Below, piece by piece: positions 1-9,021 of a stretch of 45,492 bases of DNA. The stretch's first letter is position 1. Each line of letters opens with the position of its first letter. The stretch covers positions 1-45,492 of the forward strand of contig JAJZCD010000006.1 in assembly GCA_021851735.1 (NCBI GenBank). The letters are read 5' to 3'. The translations under genes were made by a program, and so were the position numbers. This stretch comes from a bacterium (GTDB taxonomy: Bacteria > Patescibacteriota > Saccharimonadia > Saccharimonadales > UBA4665). Below the pieces are notes generated by a model. That model saw only the letters and a program-made list of their open reading frames with translations, had not been told where the DNA came from and did not search any database.

Positions 1-1
1 C

Positions 2-712
2 TTTTACCAACTGGGCTTACGCCCCGTTGGTTTTATGTTAACAGATGATCTAAACCGGTTCAGACTGAGTGTTGATTATATGGGGAGCCTGACAGGTGAC
101 CCAACATATAACAACTGGGTTAATCCTCGTTATATTTTACCGGGTGAGACGATTGCGCAGTTACTTGAGGACTCGCACCGAGTGAAAATATTAGAGAATT
201 GCCAATCGAGATATCTGGCGCTTGATCTTAACTTTCCAAATATGGTAACGGAATCAGATTTTCATGGAAGTGATGTACTCTATGATTCCAGTAGAAGCTT
301 CGTCCAGCACGATAAGAGTAGTGCGGAGTTATTTAAAGAGGCTGCTGAACATATGAAAGACTTCGTTTTAGTTGGGATACAAGACTATGTTGAAGAGTCA
401 CTAATCCTGCTTTCCTACAGGATGGGCTGGCAACCGCCGTCGCGAGTTGACAGAATGATGATGACAAGTGACGACGAGCAGCGAGCAACACTGCACGCGA
501 AGCATTATAAGATTTTAGAAAGTATCAATACGGTGGATATAGCACTGTATGAACAGTACAAGAAAATATTCCAAGTTGACTATATCAATCTTATTAACAA
601 AAAGCTTGAACTGTCCGTAACATGGGAAGAATTCCTTCGGCGTAGGTACGAGCTCAATCAGGCGCTTCGCGAGCAATTGAGTGACGATCTCTTGTCTGGC
701 GCTAACGGGTAG
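2..712 (+). CDS. Sulfotransferase-like protein, 3' part (5' end outside window)
   Basis: The reading frame is open to the left edge of the window, so this is the C-terminal part of a longer gene; the first in-frame ATG is at 35. Visible family signs are a 'CQSRYLA' block (sulfotransferases have N-x-Q-T-R-Y-L-A-G here), then 'VGIQDYVEESLILL..RMGW', matching the 'VG..E..DESL.LL...LGW' helix of sulfotransfer_2-type enzymes, then a helix ending in 'DIALYEQYKKIF', matching 'D..LY..A...F'. Such enzymes move sulfate from PAPS to a sugar or other acceptor. The PAPS-binding P-loop would lie upstream and cannot be seen. It is convergent with an FkbM methyltransferase and a glycosyltransferase, which fits surface-glycan decoration. 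The family call rests on motif memory; substrate unknown. Confidence 0.6.
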   Translation, partial: FYQLGLRPVGFMLTDDLNRFRLSVDYMGSLTGDPTYNNWVNPRYILPGETIAQLLEDSHRVKILENCQSRYLALDLNFPNMVTESDFHGSDVLYDSSRSFVQHDKSSAELFKEAAEHMKDFVLVGIQDYVEESLILLSYRMGWQPPSRVDRMMMTSDDEQRATLHAKHYKILESINTVDIALYEQYKKIFQVDYINLINKKLELSVTWEEFLRRRYELNQALREQLSDDLLSGANG

Positions 713-773
713 GTAGCCGCGCTTAACGGACTAGTCGTAAGTGTTGTTGGGGACAAGCATTAAGCTTATTTGA

Positions 774-1724
774 TTAGTGCAGATATAACATAGCATAGCC
801 GTCAACTAAGCTAATGAGCTCCTCGTAAGACGAAAGGTTAATGCTCTCGCCTGTTTTTGTAATTGCTTTTCTGTTTGGGAAATCATTCATAAGCTGTTCA
901 AAGAATTTTTTGGGATCTTTATAGCCGCTTGGAGTGAATTCTAGAAATACAGTAATTCCAGGGTTATCACCTATAGTCTTGAGCATACCCTGATACGCTT
1001 GGTCTTCAAATCCTTCGATGTCAATTTTTATGAAATCAACCTTTTGTATTTTTTCGGCTGCAACATAGCTATCTATAGATGACTGCTTTACGTTAAACGT
1101 GTCTGAACCGTTTAGGCGCTCTAGAGAATCATCTTCGTATCGAATGCTGCGTACGCTTCCGCTGCCAAAGAACTCTCGTGGCACATGCAGCACTAAGTTT
1201 CCAGACTCACTCCCAATGGCGATTTCGTTTATACGTCCGCGGCTTCCAAGGCCATTGATGGATATAGTTTTACGAATGTAGTGTGCAAGAGTTGGGTTGG
1301 GTTCAAAGAAGTGTATGGATCCTGTACGAATCTTTGTTGCTGCTATGAGGCCAAAATAACCAAAGTTTGCACCCACATCCAAAAGAACAGAGTCAGTGTG
1401 TAGTTGATTTAGCAGAAGTTTTGTTAGAGGTTCTTCCCAGACGCCATCTAGCATCAGGTGGGGGGCTAAAGATATATCTCTGGTATCCACGTACATTTTT
1501 TGGCCAGTAAAGATGCGAGTTAGTGCTTCAAACTCACCAGTTTTTATTGTCACGCTGTTTCTAATCTGTTGTACAAGCTCGAGATTGTCACCAAGCCTTG
1601 TCCCATTCTGGCTATCATTACTTGGGGCTGAGAGGCGGCTAACGTTTTTTATGAAGGTTGTTGGGTTGGAGTATCCCTTTTTAGTGAGGGATCCAGGAGC
1701 GCCATTATGATTACGATACTTCAT
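774..1724 (-). CDS. FkbM family methyltransferase (copy 1)
   Basis: SAM-dependent methyltransferase of the FkbM type, 316 aa. Motif I 'DVGANFGYFG' is at residues 116-125, the acidic 'EPN' that binds the SAM ribose near 141, and the FkbM hallmark 'KIDIEGFE' at 233-240. FkbM enzymes O-methylate polyketides or, in glycan loci, sugars; a glycan acceptor is inferred from context. The ATG lies 2 nt after the stop of the upstream GT4 gene, with GGAG about 10 nt before it, so the two genes form one minus-strand operon. Residues 60-95 are nearly identical to those of the second FkbM gene at 3157-4119. Confidence 0.85.
   Translation of the reverse strand: MKYRNHNGAPGSLTKKGYSNPTTFIKNVSRLSAPSNDSQNGTRLGDNLELVQQIRNSVTIKTGEFEALTRIFTGQKMYVDTRDISLAPHLMLDGVWEEPLTKLLLNQLHTDSVLLDVGANFGYFGLIAATKIRTGSIHFFEPNPTLAHYIRKTISINGLGSRGRINEIAIGSESGNLVLHVPREFFGSGSVRSIRYEDDSLERLNGSDTFNVKQSSIDSYVAAEKIQKVDFIKIDIEGFEDQAYQGMLKTIGDNPGITVFLEFTPSGYKDPKKFFEQLMNDFPNRKAITKTGESINLSSYEELISLVDGYAMLYLH
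1471..1511. repeat. 41-bp exact repeat shared with the second FkbM gene (copy A)
   Basis: These 41 bases are identical to 3884-3924, including third codon positions. They encode the 'TGQKMYVDTRDIS' block in both FkbM genes. Flanking sequence is clearly diverged. A second shared stretch of about 26 bases covers the SAM motif I region. Confidence 0.9.
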
Positions 1725-1726
1725 AG

Positions 1727-3055
1727 CTATGTGTCTCCGTCAATTCTCTGTAGTGATTTACCGACGCGTTGTTTAAACTTGCTAAATGTGAAGTCTTTGT
1801 GAATGCTACTCCCGTTGCTAACTAGCTGTTTGCGTAGGTTCTCATCCTTTGTAATACGAATTAGACCATGAGCTATTTCCTGGACGTCATAGGGGTTCTC
1901 TATGTAGAATGCTCCGTTTCCGGCCGCCTCAGGCAATGCTCCCGTGCGTGTAGTTAGCACTGGTATTCCATAGCTCATAGCTTCAATAACTGGTATGCCA
2001 ATGCCTTCATAAAAACTTGGAAAAACGAACGCTCGCGCATTTTTAAATAACGTAAACTTGTCCTCTTCACTAACAAAACCAGTAAAGAGTACGTTATTTT
2101 GAATATGCTGAGGCAATGCTTCGTATTTGTCTATAAGCTGCTCAAATCCGTATCCTGGAGCGCCTACTATAACCAGCGGCATCCTTAGTTCGTCGTAAGC
2201 GAGCGCGTATGCATCTATAAGCCCCTCGACATTCTTACGCTTTTCAATCATTGCTGCAAATAATAGGTAGTTGTTGGGCTGCAAATTCTTTACGGTGAGA
2301 ATTGCGCTATCAGTAATCTCACTTGGTGCACTCGAGACTACGCCGTAGACTACATCAACCTGCGCCTTCGGGAATAGTGCATTAATTTTATTGGCTGTAT
2401 CGGTAGAATTTGCCATGAGTAAGTCTGAATGGCGGATAGCTGTCTCGAGCTCACGAGCGAACCGAATTGGCGTATCGCTCTCTGCGGGCGTCTCAAGCAT
2501 TTCTACAGGCATAATGTCGTGGATGAAAGTAGCGAGCTTTGTATGGCTGCCCAGGTCCTTACTGCGCAGCTTGGTCGGGGAAACAGCAACTACTAAGTCG
2601 ATGCTGTAGGCTCGACATATCCTGCCGACAACGTAACGACTAATGCGATCATTACCCTTAGCGATGAAACGGTAAATAAATGGGGCTCGTACTATAAAAT
2701 CCAGTTCGTGCGCAAGGTTACGTTTACCAGACAAGAGTTCTGGTCGGACCTTCATGTATGCATGTTTAAGAAATTTACCCTTTAGCATAAATTTATAAAG
2801 ATTACGCCTTCGGTACCCACCGGGCAGCATAACTCGGAAGCTTTTTTTCCCATCGATAACATAATGCTGTAAGTGGACATGTTCTATGCGGTCGCGTAGC
2901 TCCGCATTTCCTCCGTAAGCGCGCTCGTATGGTATGCCAGTCAGCAATCCTACTTCGTGACCATCTTCACGGGCAGCCCGGATAAGGTTTTTTAAGATGG
3001 CGCCAATACCGCGTAAGCTGTATTCAACGTCTACAGTTAAAAACAAAATTCTCAT
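1727..3055 (-). CDS. Glycosyltransferase family 4 protein
   Basis: Retaining GT-B glycosyltransferase, 442 aa. The N-terminal Rossmann half starts 'MRILFLTVDVEYSLRGIGAILKNL', with the Gly-rich acceptor loop. The C-terminal half has the donor-site E-x7-E motif 'EGIGIPVIE' followed by 'AMSYGIPVLTTRTGALPEAAG', typical of GT4. It would add a sugar from a nucleotide donor to a lipid-linked glycan on the cytoplasmic face. The start is firm: GAGGAG sits 5 nt before the ATG. It is the first gene of an operon with the downstream FkbM methyltransferase. Donor and acceptor cannot be read from sequence. Confidence 0.9.
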   Translation of the reverse strand: MRILFLTVDVEYSLRGIGAILKNLIRAAREDGHEVGLLTGIPYERAYGGNAELRDRIEHVHLQHYVIDGKKSFRVMLPGGYRRRNLYKFMLKGKFLKHAYMKVRPELLSGKRNLAHELDFIVRAPFIYRFIAKGNDRISRYVVGRICRAYSIDLVVAVSPTKLRSKDLGSHTKLATFIHDIMPVEMLETPAESDTPIRFARELETAIRHSDLLMANSTDTANKINALFPKAQVDVVYGVVSSAPSEITDSAILTVKNLQPNNYLLFAAMIEKRKNVEGLIDAYALAYDELRMPLVIVGAPGYGFEQLIDKYEALPQHIQNNVLFTGFVSEEDKFTLFKNARAFVFPSFYEGIGIPVIEAMSYGIPVLTTRTGALPEAAGNGAFYIENPYDVQEIAHGLIRITKDENLRKQLVSNGSSIHKDFTFSKFKQRVGKSLQRIDGDT

Positions 3056-3156
3056 ATAAACTCCTCATATTTTACCAAAGGCTGTGGCAGACTTCGTATG
3101 AATGTATTGTGTTTGTCAACCTATGGTATGCCAGCATCGGTGAGATGATACTTTCC

Positions 3157-4119
3157 TTATGCAACGAATGGGGTCTTCATTGCTAATATCATTGACCAGC
3201 CGTGTTCTTCGGTTATAGCTGCTAGCTGATTGTATGTGCTAATAGATTTCAGTTCTCCGGCTTGATTTATGGCGTACACAAACTTAAAATCTTTTATAAT
3301 TTTATTGTAGAATTTCTCGGGGTTTTTATATGATGCAGGAGTGAACTCTAGAAGTAGTTTCATATTTGGGCTCTGCTTGATAATTCGTTTCATTCCAGAG
3401 TATGCAGCTTCCTCAAATCCTTCAATGTCAACCTTTAGAATGTCAATGTGGTCAATTTTGTACCTTAGGCAATAGGAATCAAGGGTGGTAACCTTAACTG
3501 TTTTGCTTCTAGTGTCAGATATGTCAAAGCGTTCTCGGCTGCCTGTTACCTGGGAGTCGGAAAAACTTGAGCTGCCCCAATAATCGCCCATGAGTTGTAA
3601 CTCTAGGCTGGAATCCTTATCGCCAATGCCAATATTTGATATGGTAGCAATGTCCTCCATGCCATTCACTGCAACAGACTTACGGATGTAAGGCATAAAG
3701 GTGTTGTTCGCCTCTATAAAATACACTCCGCCTTCGTGTTCTACAGTTGTGCCTGCTACTATACCGAAATAACCAAAGTTTGCACCCACATCAATGACGA
3801 TGCTATCTCGTTTTATAAGAGATCGATACACTTTAGTTATTTCCGGCTCCCATATTCCATCAAGCATCAAATGCGGCGCAACGGATATATCTCTGGTATC
3901 CACGTACATTTTTTGGCCAGTAAAAAGTGCAGTGAGCGCTTCAAACTCACCGGTTCTGACCGTAAGTCCGTTCTTTAAACGATGAATAAAGAATAATGCC
4001 TCGTTAATCTTCTGTGTGTGGTCATCTAATGTGTTAATTATCTGTGTTTGTGTGTAAGATCTTGTCAATGTACGTTTTGTCCTACCCGCCAACCCCCTAA
4101 ATTTTGGGCTTTTTTGCAT
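3157..4119 (-). CDS. FkbM family methyltransferase (copy 2)
   Basis: Second FkbM-type SAM methyltransferase, 320 aa from the preferred start. The ATG at 4119 has a GAGG site about 6 nt upstream; an in-frame upstream start at 4167 lacks one. Motifs are 'DVGANFGYFG', the E-x-N ribose motif ('IEANN') and 'KVDIEGFEEAAYSGM'. The middle of the protein ('TGQKMYVDTRDIS-APHLMLDG-W') is nearly identical to copy 1, while the N-terminus is unrelated. It stands alone about 100 bp upstream of the GT4/FkbM operon on the same strand. Role inferred: methylation of surface sugars. Confidence 0.85.
   Translation of the reverse strand: MQKSPKFRGLAGRTKRTLTRSYTQTQIINTLDDHTQKINEALFFIHRLKNGLTVRTGEFEALTALFTGQKMYVDTRDISVAPHLMLDGIWEPEITKVYRSLIKRDSIVIDVGANFGYFGIVAGTTVEHEGGVYFIEANNTFMPYIRKSVAVNGMEDIATISNIGIGDKDSSLELQLMGDYWGSSSFSDSQVTGSRERFDISDTRSKTVKVTTLDSYCLRYKIDHIDILKVDIEGFEEAAYSGMKRIIKQSPNMKLLLEFTPASYKNPEKFYNKIIKDFKFVYAINQAGELKSISTYNQLAAITEEHGWSMILAMKTPFVA
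3884..3924. repeat. 41-bp exact repeat shared with the first FkbM gene (copy B)
   Basis: Identical to 1471-1511. See the finding on partial gene conversion between the FkbM paralogues. Confidence 0.9.
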
Positions 4120-4341
4120 GTGTCCCTCGCTTTTAATGTCATCTCTTACTATAGTGTAATTACACAAGAAAATATAGTTATCTGGTCATGTAGCTTGGGC
4201 GTGATATTGTATTGAGAATACGGTGCTACGCTAGTCTAAACTCGCTATATGATTCGTCGTTCGTAGTTTAACTGAATGATTGCCTGGGTTATTTTAGCAA
4301 CTTGAATAAAAAAAGAAGTATTTATGCCGAGTCAATGTTAT

Positions 4342-6696
4342 TCATGGGACAGTAATCTTAAAGAAGCCGGCACCTCCAATGTTCCATTGCGGGTCTAATT
4401 CCAGCACAGGTTCAATATTCTCAGTATATGTACCTGCTGTTGTATTTGATGGCACAGCATAGTTATAGCTGAACTTGATTATATCTCCCGGCTCCGCTAT
4501 GTGCTGATTAGGTGCTAACGTTGTGCCGTCGCTTTCATATACGGCCGCAAAGTTACCTGCCGGGCGATTGTTATTAAGCCAGGTAGATGGGTCGTAGAAA
4601 ATGCTCACGCGGTTGATCGGATTAGTGTCTGCTAGATGCAGGGGGTAGCTTCCTTGTGGAACGCTGGAATTGTCATACAGAGGCAAGGCGCCCGTATTCT
4701 GGTACTCTATCCAGACATTTTGCGACGATCCGGGACTAATGGTTGGGTATGACGACATCTTGTAGTAAGTAATTTGATGATCCGGAGGTTTTTTGATGGT
4801 TACATTTATAAAACCAGTAGCTCCTATATTCCAGTCAGTTGCTCCTTCTAACACGGGCTGTATGGCCTCTGTATATGTCGTGTATGTTTGGCCGAACGGG
4901 ATGTCGTATGTAATATTGAACTGTGCAATTTCGCCAGGTTGTACCACATGCTGATTAGGTGCTAACGTTGTGCCGTCGCTTTCATATACGGCCGCAAAGT
5001 TACCTGCCGGGCGATTGTTATTAAGCCAGGTAGATGGGTCGTAGAAAATGCTCACGCGGTTGATCGGATTAGTGTCTGCTAGATGCAGGGGGTAGCTTCC
5101 TGTCGGTACGCTCGTATTGTCGTACCACGGCTGTGATCCGGTATTCTCGTATCTTATCCATGAACCCACCTTCGTCCCTGGGTAGCCTGAAGGGTAATCT
5201 TGTAGGGCGGTGTAGTTGGCGCGGTAGGGCGGTGTAGTGACGGTAATCTTAAAGAAGCCGACACCTCCAACGTTCCATTGCGGACAATGCTCTCGTACGG
5301 GCTGTATCCACTCAGTATAGGTCCCATTAGGCGTATTAAGTGGCACGGTATATGTGTAGCTAAATTTTACGATTTGTCCTGGTTGTATCATGTCCTGGTC
5401 TGTGGCGAGTGTCGTACCATCACTCTCGTATACTACGAACTGACTACTTGGGCGATTATTGTTTAACCAAGACGAGCTAGAGAATGAGCTCACGCGGTTG
5501 ATCGGATTAGTGTCTGCTAGATGCAGGGGGTATTGCCCGACAATACTAGCTAAAGAATCATCATAAAAAATGCCTCCTCCGGTATTCTGATATTCAATCC
5601 ACACCGTTGCGCTCTGACCAGCTGTTATGCTTGGGTAGGGGGCCATAGCATGAAAGCTGAGTGCATAATTACTGGTTAGAGTACTACCAAACCATTCATT
5701 AAAATACCACCAGAAGTTTCTGTTGCCATAAGTGCTGCATGAATCACCAAGCCCGCCATCGCTAGAGTTGGTAACATTAGCTAGAGCTGCGGCGTTTGGC
5801 TGATAGGGGGTATAATCGTATAGTGCGGCTGTTGCTTGGTTTTGGATGGCTACAGTTGAAGCTCCACAGCTAGAGATTGGGTTGTAGTCTATGGTGTTGT
5901 CACCTACGACATAGTTATAATTGTTGGGGTAATTTAGATACTGTCGAAACTGCCAAGCAGCGCTGATGACCTGATTCGAAAAACCTGCATAGTTGGATGC
6001 GCATGGAGCGGTGTCAGGGCAGCCGTAGCCGGTAGCCTCTTCGTATTCGTAAGATGCGGGCCACGTGTCCGTCACTAGACCCTGCTCTTTTTGCAGCAAC
6101 ACAATTAAAACCTGCGGATTTATGTTGTACTGTTGAGCGGCGTTGTATATGATTTGCGCTGCAGATATAGCTCCGCTGGGGGTGCCTAAGCCTGTTGTTT
6201 GTAACGTGGGTATTAAATGATCGAGTCCATTTTTATAGTTTCCACTTCCACAACTAGGTGTTCCAGAGTAGCCTTTATATACTGGACATAATGCGGTTAC
6301 TCTGTAGGCATTGTTGTTGTAGTAGGTGCGCGATCCTGTTTGAGTCGTGCCACTGGTATTTTCGTAGGAAAATCCAACTGTGTAAGTAGAGTTTGGATTT
6401 TCGTAGAAATCTTTGAGGCAGACAAACGGTGGATTGTAGATGGTGCCCGAGCCACCAGTGAAACCAGTATGATTGGTATCGCATGTGGGCACTTCGGAGT
6501 TTAGAAAATTTTGAATGTTCTGTGCCGACATAGAAGTACTGTTAGTAAAGATGGAGTCGTCGATAATATGACCAGGATTAAAGTCGCTACCCGAAAGGGC
6601 AAATACTTTATGTGAGTGCATGAGCGGTATGGCAATGAGCGCCAGCAGAAAAACAGAAAAGCCAAACTTTAAGGTTTTGGCGTACATTATCTCCAC
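4342..6696 (-). CDS. Exported lysozyme-like protein with three C-terminal repeat domains
   Basis: Large secreted protein, 784 aa from a GTG start. The GTG has GGAG 6 nt upstream, inside the end of the preceding gene; an ATG three codons later is an alternative. Residues 8-33 form a signal peptide ending 'KVFA'. Residues 36-340 form a Cys-rich module with 'FNPGHIIDD..F' and 'SAQNIQNFLNSEVPTCDTN', then a helical segment with 'INPQVLIVLLQKEQGLV' (candidate catalytic Glu204) resembling lysozyme or transglycosylase folds. Residues about 350-784 are three repeats of about 140 aa, each with 'YPLHLADTNPINRVS', 'WLNNNRP', 'YESDGTTLA' and a closing 'P.WN.G..GF..ITV', likely beta-sandwich domains. Role inferred: peptidoglycan remodelling or adhesion at the cell surface. 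Translationally coupled to the gene at 6699-7280. Confidence 0.75.
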   Translation of the reverse strand: MEIMYAKTLKFGFSVFLLALIAIPLMHSHKVFALSGSDFNPGHIIDDSIFTNSTSMSAQNIQNFLNSEVPTCDTNHTGFTGGSGTIYNPPFVCLKDFYENPNSTYTVGFSYENTSGTTQTGSRTYYNNNAYRVTALCPVYKGYSGTPSCGSGNYKNGLDHLIPTLQTTGLGTPSGAISAAQIIYNAAQQYNINPQVLIVLLQKEQGLVTDTWPASYEYEEATGYGCPDTAPCASNYAGFSNQVISAAWQFRQYLNYPNNYNYVVGDNTIDYNPISSCGASTVAIQNQATAALYDYTPYQPNAAALANVTNSSDGGLGDSCSTYGNRNFWWYFNEWFGSTLTSNYALSFHAMAPYPSITAGQSATVWIEYQNTGGGIFYDDSLASIVGQYPLHLADTNPINRVSSFSSSSWLNNNRPSSQFVVYESDGTTLATDQDMIQPGQIVKFSYTYTVPLNTPNGTYTEWIQPVREHCPQWNVGGVGFFKITVTTPPYRANYTALQDYPSGYPGTKVGSWIRYENTGSQPWYDNTSVPTGSYPLHLADTNPINRVSIFYDPSTWLNNNRPAGNFAAVYESDGTTLAPNQHVVQPGEIAQFNITYDIPFGQTYTTYTEAIQPVLEGATDWNIGATGFINVTIKKPPDHQITYYKMSSYPTISPGSSQNVWIEYQNTGALPLYDNSSVPQGSYPLHLADTNPINRVSIFYDPSTWLNNNRPAGNFAAVYESDGTTLAPNQHIAEPGDIIKFSYNYAVPSNTTAGTYTENIEPVLELDPQWNIGGAGFFKITVP
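4502..4654. repeat. 153-bp exact repeat, copy A (third C-terminal domain)
   Basis: Every base matches 4949-5101. It encodes the 'YPLHLADTNP...WLNNNRPAGNF...YESDGTTLAPNQH' part of the domain. A 45-bp core is also present at 5488-5532 in the remaining repeat. Confidence 0.95.
4949..5101. repeat. 153-bp exact repeat, copy B (second C-terminal domain)
   Basis: Identical to 4502-4654. The flanking bases differ, so identity is confined to the middle of the domain. Confidence 0.95.
5488..5532. repeat. 45-bp core of the domain repeat (first C-terminal domain)
   Basis: This stretch matches the core of both 153-bp copies exactly, while the rest of this domain has diverged at many positions. Confidence 0.9.
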
Positions 6697-6698
6697 GA

Positions 6699-7280
6699 TT
6701 AACTCCCACTCGGAATAGTTACGTCAGTCGATCCAGATGCTTGTTGGTTGTTATCGGTAACAGTGAGCGCAAGCTTCCATACGCCAGAGGCTGGGAAAGT
6801 TTTAGTGGTGACATTGATTGCGCCGCAGTCGTAATTGTTAACATCTTGTCGGACATTCGTGTTAGCAAGTGTAATTGTCTGCTGGCCCGATTTGATTGCA
6901 GTGAGAGTGCAAGTACCCGTTGTTACGCCGCCAACTAGCGTTCCGATATGTAGATTACCGTTTGCGATGTTTTGGCTTACAATCTCGGCTGTAAAGTCTT
7001 GATTGTGAATAGCCGTTGGACCATTGTTGAGGGTGGAGGCAGGCGACGGACTTGCCTTACGTTCATTGTTAATGACGTTATCGTTGGGCATCGACGAGGA
7101 AGTATGAGTAGATTTTAAGCTACTGCTCACTTTTGGTCCGCCCAAAGCTGTTTTAGTTGATGGATGCGTGTGGTAATATTTCAGCAATACTAAAGCTAAA
7201 ATAGCTACCAATAAAATCACGAAGAAAAAAACTAGTGATTTAGTTGAGACACCACGCTTATTTTTATTTGTTTTTTCCAT
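6699..7280 (-). CDS. Membrane-anchored extracellular protein with an Ig-like tail
   Basis: Hypothetical protein, about 193 aa, from the ATG at 7280; a TTG at 7298 is possible but falls at the predicted transcription start. Residues about 14-34 (LVFFFVILLVAILALVLL) form one membrane segment after a short basic N-terminus. A Ser/Thr/Pro-rich linker follows, then a compact domain with two cysteines ('GTCTLTA', 'NYDCGAINV') ending in beta-rich sequence resembling an Ig-like fold. It should be anchored with its C-terminus outside. Its stop codon lies just before the GTG of the lysozyme-like gene and carries that gene's ribosome site, so the two are co-expressed. Function unknown. Confidence 0.7.
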   Translation of the reverse strand: MEKTNKNKRGVSTKSLVFFFVILLVAILALVLLKYYHTHPSTKTALGGPKVSSSLKSTHTSSSMPNDNVINNERKASPSPASTLNNGPTAIHNQDFTAEIVSQNIANGNLHIGTLVGGVTTGTCTLTAIKSGQQTITLANTNVRQDVNNYDCGAINVTTKTFPASGVWKLALTVTDNNQQASGSTDVTIPSGS

Positions 7281-7302
7281 AATAAAATTTGCCAACAAGT
7301 TA

Positions 7303-7331
7303 ATTATAGATTATAGTAGAAAACTTGTAAA
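7303..7331 (-). promoter_or_regulatory. Promoter of the anchored protein/lysozyme-like operon
   Basis: On the minus strand a TTTACA (7331-7326) and a perfect TATAAT (7308-7303) are separated by 17 bp. Transcription would start near 7296, giving a leader of about 16 nt before the ATG at 7280. Confidence 0.65.
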
Positions 7332-7353
7332 TGCTCGTGTTTAAAGTTGTAGA

Positions 7354-9021
7354 TTAGCCATTGAATCCACTGTGGTTGATTTTTGTCCTAATGTCGTAAT
7401 GGTAAATATAAAGGGTTGCGGTACCGTGTTCGTTAAGTAGGCTTGGCACTTGTTCGACTTTTGTCGGAGTGCCGTAGATCGATTTAATACTTGAGAGTGA
7501 GCACATCGCCTCAGCCTTTGAGCTGGCGCTGTTATCGATTAATAGCCCCGCAACGTGCACACTACTGCTAGGAATGAGCCAGCTAGCATTATTGGTACTA
7601 GATGATGGCACGTTACACGATATAAGTTCAACAATCGGGCTTATAGTTCCCTCACTGTAAAAACGTATCGTGGCATATCCGTTTGGCGCAAGTATGGTTT
7701 GAACGTCGTTTTGCTTGGCGGTATGTACGATCTGTTGTATGCGATTTCTCTCAGATGACGCGTTGTCGGCTAGCTGGGTGTACTTAGCGTGAATTTTGGG
7801 GATACTTAGTAAGATGATAGATATAAGTACCACACTCGCAAACACGTCAGCGTTTGGAAAACGAGTGCGCAAGCTAAAGATGAGCCAAGCAAGATAGGTT
7901 ATACCGATATAAACAATGCCCGTTAAATAACGAGTGTTGCCAGCGCTGGCAAGGTTGCTGAATATGTAGGCTAGCACTATGAAGGTTCCAAACATGCTAA
8001 GGCAAAGATGTAGAAAATAACGTTCGTCGCCGATCTTCTTAATACCCAACTTATGAATGCGGTGGATAGCATAAATAATGAGCGTAACTAGTGCGAAGAG
8101 CAAGAAGGTCGCAACAAATCGTAAGCGGACGGGCACACCAAATATTACAGCCCCAAATAGGCTAAGTATCTGATGGGTTGTTAAGACTATTAGTCCTGGC
8201 ACGTTCTCAAGATGAGGTGTCTGCGTAGGGGTGGCATAACCGTGGATAAGGGTCATCAATCCTAGGCCGACTGCCTTTGTAATAATAAGACCAAAGACCA
8301 CGCCTATAATGGGCATGACCAGTGTATAGATGGCGGTTTTTGTTAAGCGCCCTAGCTTAACCGCATATATGACACTCGCCACCATAATTGCTGGGGCGAG
8401 AGTGTACAAAAAGAAATGGTCGTGCAAAATGAGTAGGCCAAGTAAAGTAGCTGGGGCTATGAGTTTACGCCAGGATAACGTCCGATCGCTGAAAAACTGG
8501 GTACACCAATAAATGATCAATAAACCCAAAGGATACTCGATATTTCGTATAGTTACTTCTGTAAGATTCAAAATAAACGAAGTAGAGCAGAAGCTAAACG
8601 TTACAAAAAGCAAGGCTGTCAAGCCTTGGATCTTGCGGTTAAAAAGTTTTCCGACAAGGTAAGACCAAAGCGCAAATGAGCCAAACACGACTAGATAATT
8701 CAACACAACGTAGCTTGTATACGTAAAGTGTATGTTTGCGAATAACCATACTAGCGGAACCTTAAGGATGTCAGTGTGCGAAGCTGCGGCGTGGATATAC
8801 CCAGGAGAAGCATTCTTAAATATGTAGGTTGTTACAAATTCATCTGCAACGTATGAGAGATAATAGCTCATATGCGCGACAATCCAACCGGTAGCGATAG
8901 CTAAGATAGTCCATTGCGATGCAAGAATAGCCCATCGAGTACGTGGATCGTCCAAGTGTTTTAAGTAGGGTCTAATCTTTTGCTTTATTCTAGCTAGGGT
9001 GAATTGGGTTGAAGGGTTCAT
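7354..9021 (-). CDS. Polytopic membrane protein in the gtrC position, possible GT-C glycosyltransferase
   Basis: Integral membrane protein, 555 aa, with roughly ten hydrophobic segments and a soluble C-terminal tail of about 130 aa. The first extracytoplasmic loop holds 'SYVADEFVTTYIF'; an acidic pair in this loop is typical of GT-C enzymes using polyprenyl-phosphate sugars. The start codon overlaps the stop of the gtrB-like gene by 4 bp (ATGA), so the two are translationally coupled. With the upstream gtrA-like gene this gives the order gtrA-gtrB-third membrane protein, as in Gtr systems where GtrB loads undecaprenyl phosphate, GtrA flips it and the third protein transfers the sugar. No family-specific motif was recognised; the function is inferred from position and topology. 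Confidence 0.65.
   Translation of the reverse strand: MNPSTQFTLARIKQKIRPYLKHLDDPRTRWAILASQWTILAIATGWIVAHMSYYLSYVADEFVTTYIFKNASPGYIHAAASHTDILKVPLVWLFANIHFTYTSYVVLNYLVVFGSFALWSYLVGKLFNRKIQGLTALLFVTFSFCSTSFILNLTEVTIRNIEYPLGLLIIYWCTQFFSDRTLSWRKLIAPATLLGLLILHDHFFLYTLAPAIMVASVIYAVKLGRLTKTAIYTLVMPIIGVVFGLIITKAVGLGLMTLIHGYATPTQTPHLENVPGLIVLTTHQILSLFGAVIFGVPVRLRFVATFLLFALVTLIIYAIHRIHKLGIKKIGDERYFLHLCLSMFGTFIVLAYIFSNLASAGNTRYLTGIVYIGITYLAWLIFSLRTRFPNADVFASVVLISIILLSIPKIHAKYTQLADNASSERNRIQQIVHTAKQNDVQTILAPNGYATIRFYSEGTISPIVELISCNVPSSSTNNASWLIPSSSVHVAGLLIDNSASSKAEAMCSLSSIKSIYGTPTKVEQVPSLLNEHGTATLYIYHYDIRTKINHSGFNG

Noticed and set aside
7-34. Terminator-like hairpin CCAAC-x-GGGC..GCCC-x-GTTGG followed by TTTT
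   Set aside because: The sulfotransferase-like frame is open straight through it to the window edge, so it is more likely coding sequence that happens to be palindromic.
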